A program made the position numbers and the translations under genes. Below are positions 53,826 through 64,000 of a stretch of DNA of 64,000 bases, in pieces. The notes under the pieces are model-generated. The model saw nothing but the letters and a program-made list of their open reading frames with translations, searched no databases and had not been told where the DNA came from. Source of the stretch: Epiperipatus broadwayi (taxonomy: Eukaryota; Onychophora; Udeonychophora; Euonychophora; Peripatidae); NCBI GenBank assembly GCA_028023455.1, contig JAQFVV010006238.1, forward strand, positions 6,456,572 through 6,520,571, in the 5' to 3' direction. Position 1 is the first letter of the stretch, and each line of letters opens with the position of its first letter.

Positions 53826-53955
53826 TCGTGGCCTAGGGCCGTGGTAGAATTGGCGAACTTTGGAGCTCAAGATCCACATATCACAATATGGCTATGTCAC
53901 TTCCGGTTCTTGAAGTTTTTACGAACTCTCGAGCAATAACGTTAATCGATTTATT
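53826..53955 (+). mobile_element. Family G SINE, tRNA-derived
   Basis: GTCGTGGCCTAGGGCCGTGG contains an A-box-like TGGCCTAGGG; then AATTGGCGAACTTTGGAGCT, CAAGATCCACATATCAC, a CCGGTTCTTGAAG region, and ACTCTCGAGCAATAACGTTA. The same order as the three other family G copies. Confidence 0.6.
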
Positions 53956-56794
53956 ACTTTTAATAATTCACAAAAGTGCACTTTTGTTTACTAAAAATAT
54001 GTACTTTAGATATCTTCTCTCCATCAAAGTAAAACCACTTATAAAGTAGAGAGTTTTACATTTTGTTACATTAGCATTTTCATTTTTATATAGCATACTT
54101 CATAATTGGTAACAGTCATCTTAATTCGAAGAAGAAAAAAGAAAACAAAAGAATAAAATATACAGATAACCTTTGAGCTCAATATCTAGTAAAATCATAC
54201 CGGTGTGAAACATCATTACATTTTCAAAGGAATATTTGAGTAATAACAGTGTAGACATTAGCTTGAAATCGTTCATTAGTATGTATACAGAAAAAATGTG
54301 TATATATATATTAAATGCTAGTTCTTTATTGTTTGTTATTTTGCAAAGCTGTCTTTTAACATTTTATACGATAAACTAGAAAGATTTCAATTCTCTATTG
54401 TATTCCATCCTACTCTTCAGATTACTATTTTTTAATATGGTCTTTGTGATAATCTTTATAATATAAAGAATATATGCTAAAGTTCATAACAAAAGTTTTT
54501 TTTTTATGAAACTCATAAATAATTAATTTCTATATCTAATCTAACGAAAATGCCCTTACATTAGTTTACATTGAACAAAATAAAGGGAAGATTGGTGATA
54601 CCCATGCAACAGGATCGATATTTGCCCCAAGAGCTGCACACGTTTTGTTGTGGACAGCTTTATATGATACATAATTAGACCTGTGTGTTTTAGCACAAGA
54701 ATAGAGCATCAAACTACAAGGCTGAAGATTTCTGGATCAAACTTCCCCTATTGTTTCAAGTATTTCAATATCACATGGATTTCCCAAGTGGTAAATGATT
54801 TAATGATTATTTATAATAGCATCTATAAAAATGTTAAGATATTTATGAAGAATAAAGACATTTGCTCTTTGACAAATGTTGCTGTAAGAGAAATACCAAT
54901 CTCTTTGCTCAAAAATAGGACCCCAATTGCTCATTAACATTTAAATCTGATGAAGAACAAGGGAGATTTGTAACATTTTATTTTTAGATCAACATTTGAT
55001 TGTATAAAGGGAAATTTGCAGCTTTCCATCCTAGTAACACCTAATGTAATTAGAATAACCATTGATTATCAGGCGCATATATAATTCATATTTTTAGTAT
55101 TTAAACTCTTGTTCTTAGATTAGTTTGATTTTTTGCCTTTACCAATGAGTCCTGGTGGTCAAAATTGGAAGCATATATATACATGAAAAGTCATTCTGCA
55201 TCACAGAATTTGTCAAAAAAAAACAACATATTTTGAAATGTAAGTTCATCATAAGTTATGTGAAGTTCATATTTTAGATATAGAAGGGTTGAAATGTGTG
55301 CTAATCCTTGCAAATATATGTTCTGCTGTAATTTTTGTTTTTGGCTAATAATTATTGGTACCACTCAGTAGGAAGTAATTTCTAATCTCTTTTTTTTTTT
55401 TTGCAAAATTTGTTTATTAATCTTTAATTTAAAAAATGACTATACATATTATTTGAAATTTTGAAGCATTAAACATTTCAGGAGGTTTGGTTACCTGTTC
55501 TCTAGCTTATTATAAACCAATAATTTACAAAACTAACATTTTTTTTTTTTATCATATTACGTTTGCAATTTTTTTTAGAGTTGTATCTTTAAAAATAAAT
55601 GTTAAATTGGTACACATTTTAACTTCTGTACTAAACGTATCACAAATGTAATAATAACATAATGCATGTTTTTATTATTTTGTTCAGATGCATATTGGGC
55701 TAACTAACATATCATAATGATGAATGAGAATGAACAACAAGATTTCAAAAAAATGTTATGATTTAGAAAAAAACCATGATTAAAGTTTGGTGGAATGATA
55801 TCAAAAAGGAGAAGATATGTATTTAAAAAAACACATTAAAATTTGGTGAGATTACTCTATGCAACAATGAATTGATTTTTGAAAATGAAATGTATACAGT
55901 TCTGGTGTTAAATCTCATCATGCCAAAACAATTTTTTATATCATTAGTGTGTGTGTGTATATATATATATATAAAATCTTGTAGAAGAAAATTACTTTTC
56001 ATAAGTGCTATTAGATTGATATTAAATTTACGTGAAAGCATACATAACTGAAGCAGAAATAATTGTACTTTCCAATAATTTATTTATGCTATATAACTCA
56101 TTGGAAGGTACACTTTCTTCCATTATAATTACATATAGTCTTCCGAGTTATAATTATCTATTATCACATGTATATATACATATCTGTGAATGACTTCTCA
56201 GTCTTGTTATCATGGATAATCTATCTATAGATGACTTGTTGGGTATGAATAGATTTTTTAATAACATAATTTTAAATTTTTTATTTTTCATTTTTCTGAT
56301 GGAGAATAGATATATTAACATCTGTCAAAAATTTATTTATTATATGAATACCTTGCTCATTTCAGATGTTTGAACATAGTAACTGAAAATGGCTAAATTA
56401 TAGAGCAGAAAACTAGCTGCTGCATTCAATTTTGAGGTTTATAATTATAATTTTATAAATCATACTAAATTACATCTTTTATTAATTATACTAGCTATAT
56501 ATATTTAATTAAAAAAAATTGAAGGAAAAAAGTGAAAATATTTGCCATATTATAATATTAAATATTATCAAAGTGGGGGGAAACCCTCAAATTTGAGATG
56601 AAGTAAGACTTTATTGCTTAAATAATAGTATTTTGAAATGAACTTTTATTTAATACTTCCTGATATTATCTACTATGAAACTAATACTATCTGCCTATTC
56701 TTTCGTTATATTATTGTATAAAAAGGTATGCTAAACTTACATAGTAATTTATCATTTTCGAAATACACATGAGTGTATATTCAACATAAGTGTC

Positions 56795-56816
56795 TGTGTG
56801 TGTGTGTGTGTGTGTG
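56795..56816. repeat. (TG)n microsatellite
   Basis: Eleven TG units. Confidence 0.85.
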
Positions 56817-58485
56817 AAGGTTAAATTATCTGCTGGAAAGCATGTATTTTGTCTTTTGTTTAAAAGTCTATAAATCATGAAGGTCATTTCCATTTTCTGT
56901 ATTTTCTATTAATTGAAATTCAAAGATCTGTGTGGTTAAATATATTTATCACAATAAAATCTTGATTACATAAAGATGTTTTTTAAACTAATTAAATCAT
57001 ATGCAAAATTGCATACATTTATAATTAATATTAATGTTAATATTCTCATGGATAAATGATGAATTCATAGAATTATTTCTGGGAGCTTCTATGTAATAAA
57101 AGTATAATAGCTAAATAGCTGACATTTCAGTACAATAACAAGTACTTTCCTCAGAGCTTCTCAAATTATAAGAATGTGTATGGTAAGACTAAAAATCATT
57201 ATTTTTTCCTTTGTTATTTTTTCCTCACTCTCAAATTCTATTGGTTGAGAAGTTTTAAAACATATTTCATCATTCAATAGCTTTTTTTAAATGTTGTTAA
57301 TTTTCATGCTCTTGGACCTTTTAAAAACTTCTATAGCTTCTTTAGCAGTCTCTGATCATATGGTTCAATTTTTGCCATGTGTTTTATTAAAATTGATGTC
57401 ATGGTTAATTAATTTAATGTGTGAATAAATGGCTGATGAATTAAATTTTTTGTCAACTACCAAAATGTGTTCTTCCTTTCTTATATTTATTTTATGATTG
57501 GTCTGTCCAATGAACGAATGTAAACAAACTCCAAATGGAATTTTATATAATTAATGTTTCATTTTTATATTTCAAACCTGATTTCAATCAGTTAACAAAA
57601 CTATGCTGTTAGCTCCTATGATGCATTGTGATAAAATATGGCTTCTTATTTGGTAAGCTAGCAATGAATTGCAATTTCAAAGACTTTCGAAATGAGTAAC
57701 TCACAGATAATTTTATCTATAAGATGAAGGATCACATCCTCAGAATCAAACTTAGGAAACCTCAAACCATGTTTGATTCTGCAGTCTCTCAGACAACCCT
57801 AACAGAAATGATAGCTCCATTAAAAAAAAGCTAGCCCCTATATTAAATTAATCAGTGAGAAATATGGGCCAAACAAATATCCACCTGATTAAAATATAAG
57901 TAGGGAACTTTCAGCTAAAAATAAAGATTGCCAAAATAAAAGCACCAAATATACTTCTGGACATGCAATAACTGTCCACATGAAAATTAGCAGATAGTGC
58001 ATTTATGTGGAATATATAGAAGTTGCTCAGTTAAAAAAAGAAAACTGCATCATAACCAGGGGTAATAATGGAAAATTGAGATGCATTGCTTCAACTCTCA
58101 AAGCCTAAGCCACTATAAACAACATGCAAGATATTAACAAAATTGGATCCTGAATTGGCAGTTTTTGGTTGTTGTTAATAAATAAATAAAATCTTGCAGT
58201 AAAATCATTGTCGTTACCAAAGTAACTGAATTCACTTAAAGATTATAATGAAGCAAGTGATTACATATTGTTGTTTTTGTATTTATTGCTAAATACAAAA
58301 ATGATAACTATCTTTATTTGATTAGAAATGATGACATTTTATTTAATACAGCTTTTAATAAAGTTCAGATGTGTCTATAATGTTTATTGAAGAAAAGTAT
58401 GATAATCTTTTTAAAATAAACATTTTTAAAACTCTTCACCTCATTATTTTGATATATTACATTTATCATTGATATCTTACTACTA

Positions 58486-58579
58486 ATAAAATAGAATTGT
58501 GTATATATATATATATTTTTATCACATACTATATAAAATAGAATTGTGTATATATATATATATTTTTATCACATGATTA
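58486..58579 (+). repeat. Tandem duplication, 47-bp unit
   Basis: ATAAAATAGAATTGTGTATA followed by a TA run and TTTTTATCACAT occurs at 58486 and again at 58533, almost identical. Confidence 0.85.
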
Positions 58580-59211
58580 TAGCCTAAACTTATCAGCACC
58601 AGAAATCTTCAATCTGGTGGCAAGGCAAAATGGTTGAAGATTCCTGATATTGATAAACTGGCTGTGGACTATCTAGCATTATGCAAAATATATTTAATAT
58701 GTATATACCACACAACTTAAACACACATTATTTCTTTAAATGCACATGCACACCCACACAGATGCATGCACAGCAAATAATATTTTAATAAAACAGACAA
58801 AGTGTACCCTACAACTAGTTAAAAACTAAATCTTCTTAACTTTTGATGACACTCAGGGATAAAGAAAATATGAAGTCTAAATAAAACATGTATGAATGAT
58901 GTGTTAGAAGGTTGCAACATTGACCCATTCACATTTTTTAACAAAAATTGATGACGATGATTATTATGAGAACCAATATAAGTAAATTGCTCAAGCAGTA
59001 TTTTTTATTTAATAATGTTTTCAAAGAATTGATGAATGAATATAGTTTTAACACTAATAAAATTATAATGGAGAAAGAAAAGATTATTAAAAAAAGTCAT
59101 AAACCGATAAATAATTTGAACAAACAATGAAGCTGATTAAATGAAATGAGAACAATAAATGAGATAAAATACAGGTCTTGCAATTCATTAAAAGCAGCAA
59201 CAGCACATTGC

Positions 59212-59540
59212 TTATTAAACTATTAAACATCATATGATCACCATTCTTTATGCTTATACAAGCCGTTTACACAGAGGCAAAACTCTCTATACAGTAGCGC
59301 CACTCAGTGCAAGGCAGAATAATCGATGCAGAAAAATTTGTGCATAAAATCCCTACCTAATACCTACTCATCCAATATCTCTCATTCATGAAGGCCATGA
59401 GCTAGAAACTAGTCTGGGGATATTGGATGAATAGGCACTAGATAGGGATTTTATGCGCAAATCTTTCTGCATCCATTGATTACTCTGACTTGTAATGATT
59501 GTTGCTACTATATAAAGAGTTTTACCTCTGTGAGTCTATG
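59212..59540 (+). mobile_element. Family A foldback with hammerhead at the tip
   Basis: A terminal block (AAACATCATATGATCACC, CTTTATGCTTATACAAGC) precedes an inverted repeat, 59272-59380 against 59419-59533, with arms of about 110 bp (GAGGCAAAACTCTCTATACA; CGATGCAGAAAAATTTGTGC; CATCCAATATC against GATATTGGATG). The hammerhead sits between the arms. No coding sequence. Confidence 0.7.
59380..59419 (+). ncRNA. Hammerhead ribozyme, family A, core broken
   Basis: TCTCA, then TTCATGA (59385-59391) where CTGATGA is expected (C3 and G5 changed), stem II GGC..GCT, GAAA (59405-59408), CTAGTC ending 59414, TGGGG. The 3' half is perfect and the 5' core is dead. Confidence 0.6.
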
Positions 59541-59894
59541 ATTATCTTGACACCTAAGTCTATTTTTCTATTTAAAAAGTGTATTTAAATTAGCTTAGAC
59601 TCTGAAGTTCATAATCATCCAAAATCAAAATTAATAACTAAATTGACGTCTATGTATTGGACTCAAAACATTAAGTACATTATGAAGATTAACTTTGGAA
59701 TACTATAAATCCAAAAAGATGAAGTTTTTGTTTTAATAATTTAAATGAAATACTCCATCAAATCTGTACCATATCTTAACCTGTGATCTATAAAGTTATC
59801 TATAAAGAGTTTGCAAAGCATACACAAGCATTGTAAACACAGTTGGAGCTAATATATATTTTTGTTTAACGCCCAATTTTCATTTCAAAAGTTG

Positions 59895-59998
59895 CATTGG
59901 TGGTCGAGAGGTCAGCGCGACTGCCTTGCACTATCAGGCAGTTGCCCGGGTTGTGGGTTCGAGTCCCAGCCAATGCTATGAAACTTAAAAAAAAAAGT
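59895..59998 (+). mobile_element. tRNA-derived SINE (same family as 16464-16605)
   Basis: GCATTGGTGGTCGAGAGGTC with A box TGGTCGAGAGG, GCGCGACTGCCTTGCACTAT, GTTGCCCGGGTTGTGGGTTC with B box GGTTCGAGTCCC, CCAATGCTATGAAAC and a ten-A tail. Both boxes are near-consensus; this is the best preserved pol III promoter in the window. Confidence 0.8.
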
Positions 59999-62900
59999 CT
60001 TACATTTTCCATCTATAGCAAAAACACATCTCATTTCATAGTGTAGAACCTGTACAATACAAATATATATTTGGTGAATAACAAATTATAATTCTCTTTT
60101 TTGACATATCTTTTGCTTGGAAGCAAAAATCATGTCTACAATCTTTCTTGATTTTTGAAAATGTTGATATTCATCTATGATTTAGTTTTAATTTTAATGA
60201 GAAAATAATGAGAATTTTCTACTCTACCACTGAACCAAACCTCTCTCACAAGAGCAAGAAACATTTATATACTCATATTATAATTAAAAATTGCAATTTT
60301 ATTCATAAAATTATGTTTATATCATTAAATATCTCAATTTACTCTGCAAATAAATCTTAACTTTATTGTGATGTTTTGCATGACCATGTGCCATGCCATA
60401 AAATGGAGTTCAAATCTGGGTCAGATGAGTCTTAAATTTATTTCTAGATCACAAATGGCTATATTTTTTAAATATTTAACTTAGACACACTTCATTAGTA
60501 ATCAATAAATAGGCATTCTTAGCTAAAAGATATTGATCACATGTTAATCAAAGTTGGCTTGATAAATAATAATGCATTGACTGTAAAAGAAATTTGATTG
60601 CAATATGATGCAATATTTATTATAGGAAAAAAGTTATAGTTCTGTAGACACTAATCCCCTTGTTATTTCTGAAGAAATAATTTGATTGCATACACTGCAA
60701 CTGCTTTCAAGTGAGATATTATTGAATCGTATACATATATATATATAATTTGCCACGTAATATAATTTGATTCTTCCATACATTAACATATCAACAAAAA
60801 TAATTAGCAAAAAAATAGAATAATGCAGTTGTAAATAATAAATAGATAGGCTAAGTGACAATTAAATATTTGACATTTTAAACATTTCAAAATGTTGAGG
60901 AAAAAATATTAGAGTTCAAACCAAACAAAGAGAAATACCTCATATTATTCTTAGAGAAGTAGGAACAGAAACAAAAATTCAGCATTGCTGGGATACAAAT
61001 ACAAGTTTATTCTCACACTGCATAATCATTCTGGTCCTAATACAGACTCCATCAGTGCTGAGAATTTAAGAAGACAACCATTGATGTTATGGGTTGCATA
61101 AACAATAATTATTTTCCATTACAATTTTCATAAAAACACATCTCCTGACTTGTTGAATCATTTATAAGTATAGGAACTGTTGTCAAAAACAACTTATATA
61201 TTTAGAGACAGCCGAATAGTATGGGAATACTCTTCACATCAAACCCATTTGAGAGAAATTCTAAAATGCTTCATTGGAGTTCATGGCATTTATCATCATC
61301 ATACACCTTGATTTGATCAGTTTTTAGCAAGGGAGAATATTACTAAACAACAACTTCTGTTAAAGGCAATCATTACTCATATAAAAAAAGAATCAAATTA
61401 ATATAACAGTGCATATCAACTCAAATTACTGGAATTTGTATATATCACATATGGTGTATATAACTGAATGTGTAACAAAAAACTGGCTAACTGAAAGATA
61501 ATTCATAATGCCACTCTTACAAATGGATGAACAAATTTATTCAAATTCATCAATATTTTACTTTTGGTTATTGCAAATAGTAGACCATGGATAAAGTAGG
61601 ACTCCTATTATATATCCAAATTTAAAAACCATCATAATCACTTTATTTTTGGTTTATTAATACCTTTCACATTAATTCAAGTTTTGTTTATGAATATACT
61701 TTTCAATATTCATGCATATTTATATATACATTATCCATATCAATTAATTGGGACAATACCTTGATATTTTTTCTGAATGTTCTAAAATTTAAGTATTCCA
61801 TTCAAGATATTGTTATGAGCTTTTTTATCAAAACTGTGATGAAAAGGGCTTTATTAAGTTAGAATTACTTCCACAAACATATTTATCTTCTAATCTACCA
61901 CATAACATACCATGTAAATGAATACAGTATTTTTGCAAACAGAGAATGATATAGAAAGTGTTGACTGAATAAATACAGTTACTTCATAATGTGTTTTAAT
62001 GATAACAATGACAACTGAAAATATTTTTATTTATGATTATCATTTATTCAATTTCATTATTCAGTTGTTACTAATTTTACTGCAAATCTCAAAACAAAAT
62101 ATCACATCCTTGATGTATTTGGCAATCATTTATAACTTCTTCGTGGCAGTGCAAAACATATTCTTAAACTAATTAACAATTTCAAATAAACTACAATAAT
62201 AAAATAAAATAAAATTGCTTGTCAAGCTATACATAGTTTAAAAATTTAAAGTCATTAATTTGAATATAACAATAAGAATGAAATTGAACTTTATTGTAAT
62301 CTTTATTTACATATTTCTGGGGAAAAGAAGATTCATTATTATAAAAATGTAAAAGAAATATAGGTTATAAGATTATGATGAATTAGGCTAAGACTGTCTT
62401 CTTTGATGATAATGAAATAAAGAGAATAAAAGTATATTCATTACCAAAGCTATTAATCTGTTTACGAATTCTTTAGATATTAAAGATAATTAGAATGCAA
62501 TTGAGAATTATGAAAAATTTATTTGATATATATTTGTATTGTGTTTGTGTTGTGCCTCAGGTGAAAAGTTTGTCTTAGCAGTGAAACTAATGCATTGTGA
62601 AAATTTTAGTTTTCAAATTTTGGCTAGTTTTTTAATTTTGAATTTGGTGTAATTAATTTTAAAAAAGATTTAATATGATTTAAAATTTTTTTATAAAAAT
62701 AAATTAACCCTCTCACAGTGCACTATGGCACTGTGACAGTTTTACTTGTTTTCTCTGGCTGAAAGCTTTCAACTTTAATTTTAATATTAAACCATTATTA
62801 TTTATCAGAATATAATAAATTTAACTTTATCTGATAGATATTTTGATTTACAAATAAAGAAAATTTTAGAACATCACATGTAAATTTTGTAATTATTAAC

Positions 62901-64000
62901 AAAATTACATTGTAATCAAAACAATACATGTTTTATCTACTATTGAGAAGAGCAGATTCATTTCAGAAAATAAATCAAATCTTTATTATTTGACATTTGT
63001 ATTTAAAATGTGAATGAATAGATATTAATCTCTGATAAATCTATTTTATGCTTCAAAAGTTTAACATTTGTTAACAATTTTCACAGTATTACACAATATA
63101 TTCTAGCAGAAGATATCTTATTATGTGTTGGCAAACAATCTGTAACCATCTTTTCTGCAATTTGACTTATTCAAAAATATAATGGTCTATTTTTAACAAA
63201 GTAAGGAACAATAGAAACCAATCAAGGTAGGGCTTAAAAGTGATTCAAGTTGCCAAATTTTCAGTTATTCTGAGATCTATAGGACTTTTTTTAAAATTAA
63301 AATATTAGAAAAAAATATAAGTAATTTTAATTATTTTTTAAAGTGATTTCTTTTAGTAGATAGCAAACTGACTCTCATATGAAGTACCTCATCAAGAAAA
63401 TTTGGGGAAAAATACATTTTATATTTCTTATTCAATTTTCTCAAAAGCGAATTCCCTAAAAATATTACAATTTAGTATAGACAAAAAAATAACCTAAATA
63501 CTGAATTAAAATGGCCTAACTAAAAAAAATATGATCATATGATTAGTTGTTTATAAAGGATTTGACAATGACAAACTCATGTGACAAATTCAATACAACA
63601 ATTCCATTCATTCATCTCAACAAATTAAGCTTTTATTTTTATTTCACTAAACTGAAAGTCAATCCAAAAATAGTTCAGAGTCCAGCATTTTAAAGTGGGC
63701 TAAGCTACAGAAGGCAATGATTAATACCAATAGCAATGCCATATGGTCTTGGATCAATGCCTAAATTATATATACATGTATATAAGCAAATTTATCATTA
63801 AATCCTGCTACTTTTCAACAATTTTCAATTTTAAAGCCAAAAATAAAAACTGCTGTCATTATTTGGAAAACATAGAAAGTCACGAATTTCATTTTTTCTT
63901 TTGAAATTTTTTTTAAGATTTCAAAAACTGTCTTAATATTTAAACAAACTATCTCTTTAAAAAAATAAAAATCATTTAATTTTCATAAAGATTAAAAAAT
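59999..64000. other. AT-rich sequence, nothing recognised
   Basis: About 4 kb. No reading frame, RNA or repeat family was recognised. A patch at 61240-61310 (AAATGCTTCATTGGAG, CATGGCATTTATCATC) faintly recalls the family A' right end. The part after 62000 is very AT-rich and featureless. Confidence 0.45.

Larger units (their letters stand above)
53956..59211. other. AT-rich sequence with microsatellites, no gene supported
   Basis: About 5.2 kb. Features inside: a GT/TA tract at 55947-55973, (TG)11 at 56795-56816, T runs near 55388 and 55541, and a direct duplication at 58486-58579. CTGATGA at 54949 with a loose GTAACATT 27 nt later is a weak family B-like relic. A tRNA-like patch at 54697-54760 is unconvincing. 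The moderately GC-richer part at 57640-58160 has no assigned family. Confidence 0.45.

Noticed and set aside
54949-54985. CTGATGA at 54949 as a ribozyme
   Set aside because: The GAAA strand is missing and no helix is convincing; at most a decayed family B motif.

Overview
This window is AT-rich animal DNA (roughly 70% A+T by eye) with no gene that I can support. The open reading frames are short and mostly chance translations of AT-rich sequence. The only ones with recognisable protein signal are decayed transposon fragments. Full-length genes, splice-site-supported exons, CpG-rich promoters, CRISPR arrays and operons were not seen. The repeat mix is Penelope-like retroelements (PLEs), RTE-type LINEs ending in a (TGA)n tail, a mariner relic, tRNA-derived SINEs and many foldback elements. 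This suits an invertebrate such as a chelicerate, another arthropod or a cnidarian; the species cannot be fixed from the sequence.

The notable content is a dense collection of hammerhead ribozyme (HHR) motifs in at least four repeat families with unrelated flanks. Family A (cleavage context GAAACTAGTC, stem I CCTCA/TGGGG) lies at 1744-2160, 4180-4680, 5484-5730, 23556-23960, 41069-41196, 44630-44945, 59212-59540 and in decayed pieces. Family A' (GAAACCAGTGGTC) lies at 47200-47356 and 48908-49094. Family C (GAAAT with stem I CCAA/TTGG) lies at 2792-3230, 14830-15480, 24000-24600, 30840-31150 and 33120-33800, and includes one copy at 15307-15348 with every core base and helix intact. Family D (GAAAGTGCTH with a non-standard 5' core) lies at 6076-6119, 6570-6613, 21821-21866 and 35384-35426; two of its copies sit just downstream of GIY-YIG endonuclease relics, tying it to PLEs. 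Family B (CTGAAGA, helix, GAAAC) lies at 8590-8620, 31487-31514, 34340-34375 and 41747-41774. Several elements place the ribozyme at the tip of a long inverted repeat.

Layout: 1-7 kb holds families A, C and D and a PLE remnant. 7-10 kb has RTE ends, a large foldback and a mariner relic. 10-19.7 kb is mostly unique AT-rich DNA with two SINEs with target-site duplications, a 220-bp tandem duplication and the intact family C ribozyme. 19.7-21.1 kb is a 5'-truncated RTE with a 13-bp target-site duplication and a foldback nested inside it. 22-34 kb is mixed SINEs, families A, B and C and RTE ends. 34-36 kb carries a second PLE endonuclease relic. 38.8-40.7 kb holds old RTE copies. 41-53 kb has families A, A' and B, SINEs and a third PLE endonuclease relic. 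53-64 kb is mostly featureless AT-rich DNA with one SINE and one family A foldback.

Nothing here forms a pathway. The elements are related as parts of retroelement life cycles: PLE endonuclease relics with ribozyme-bearing terminal repeats, and small non-autonomous ribozyme repeats that resemble retrozymes. All motif and folding calls were made by eye.
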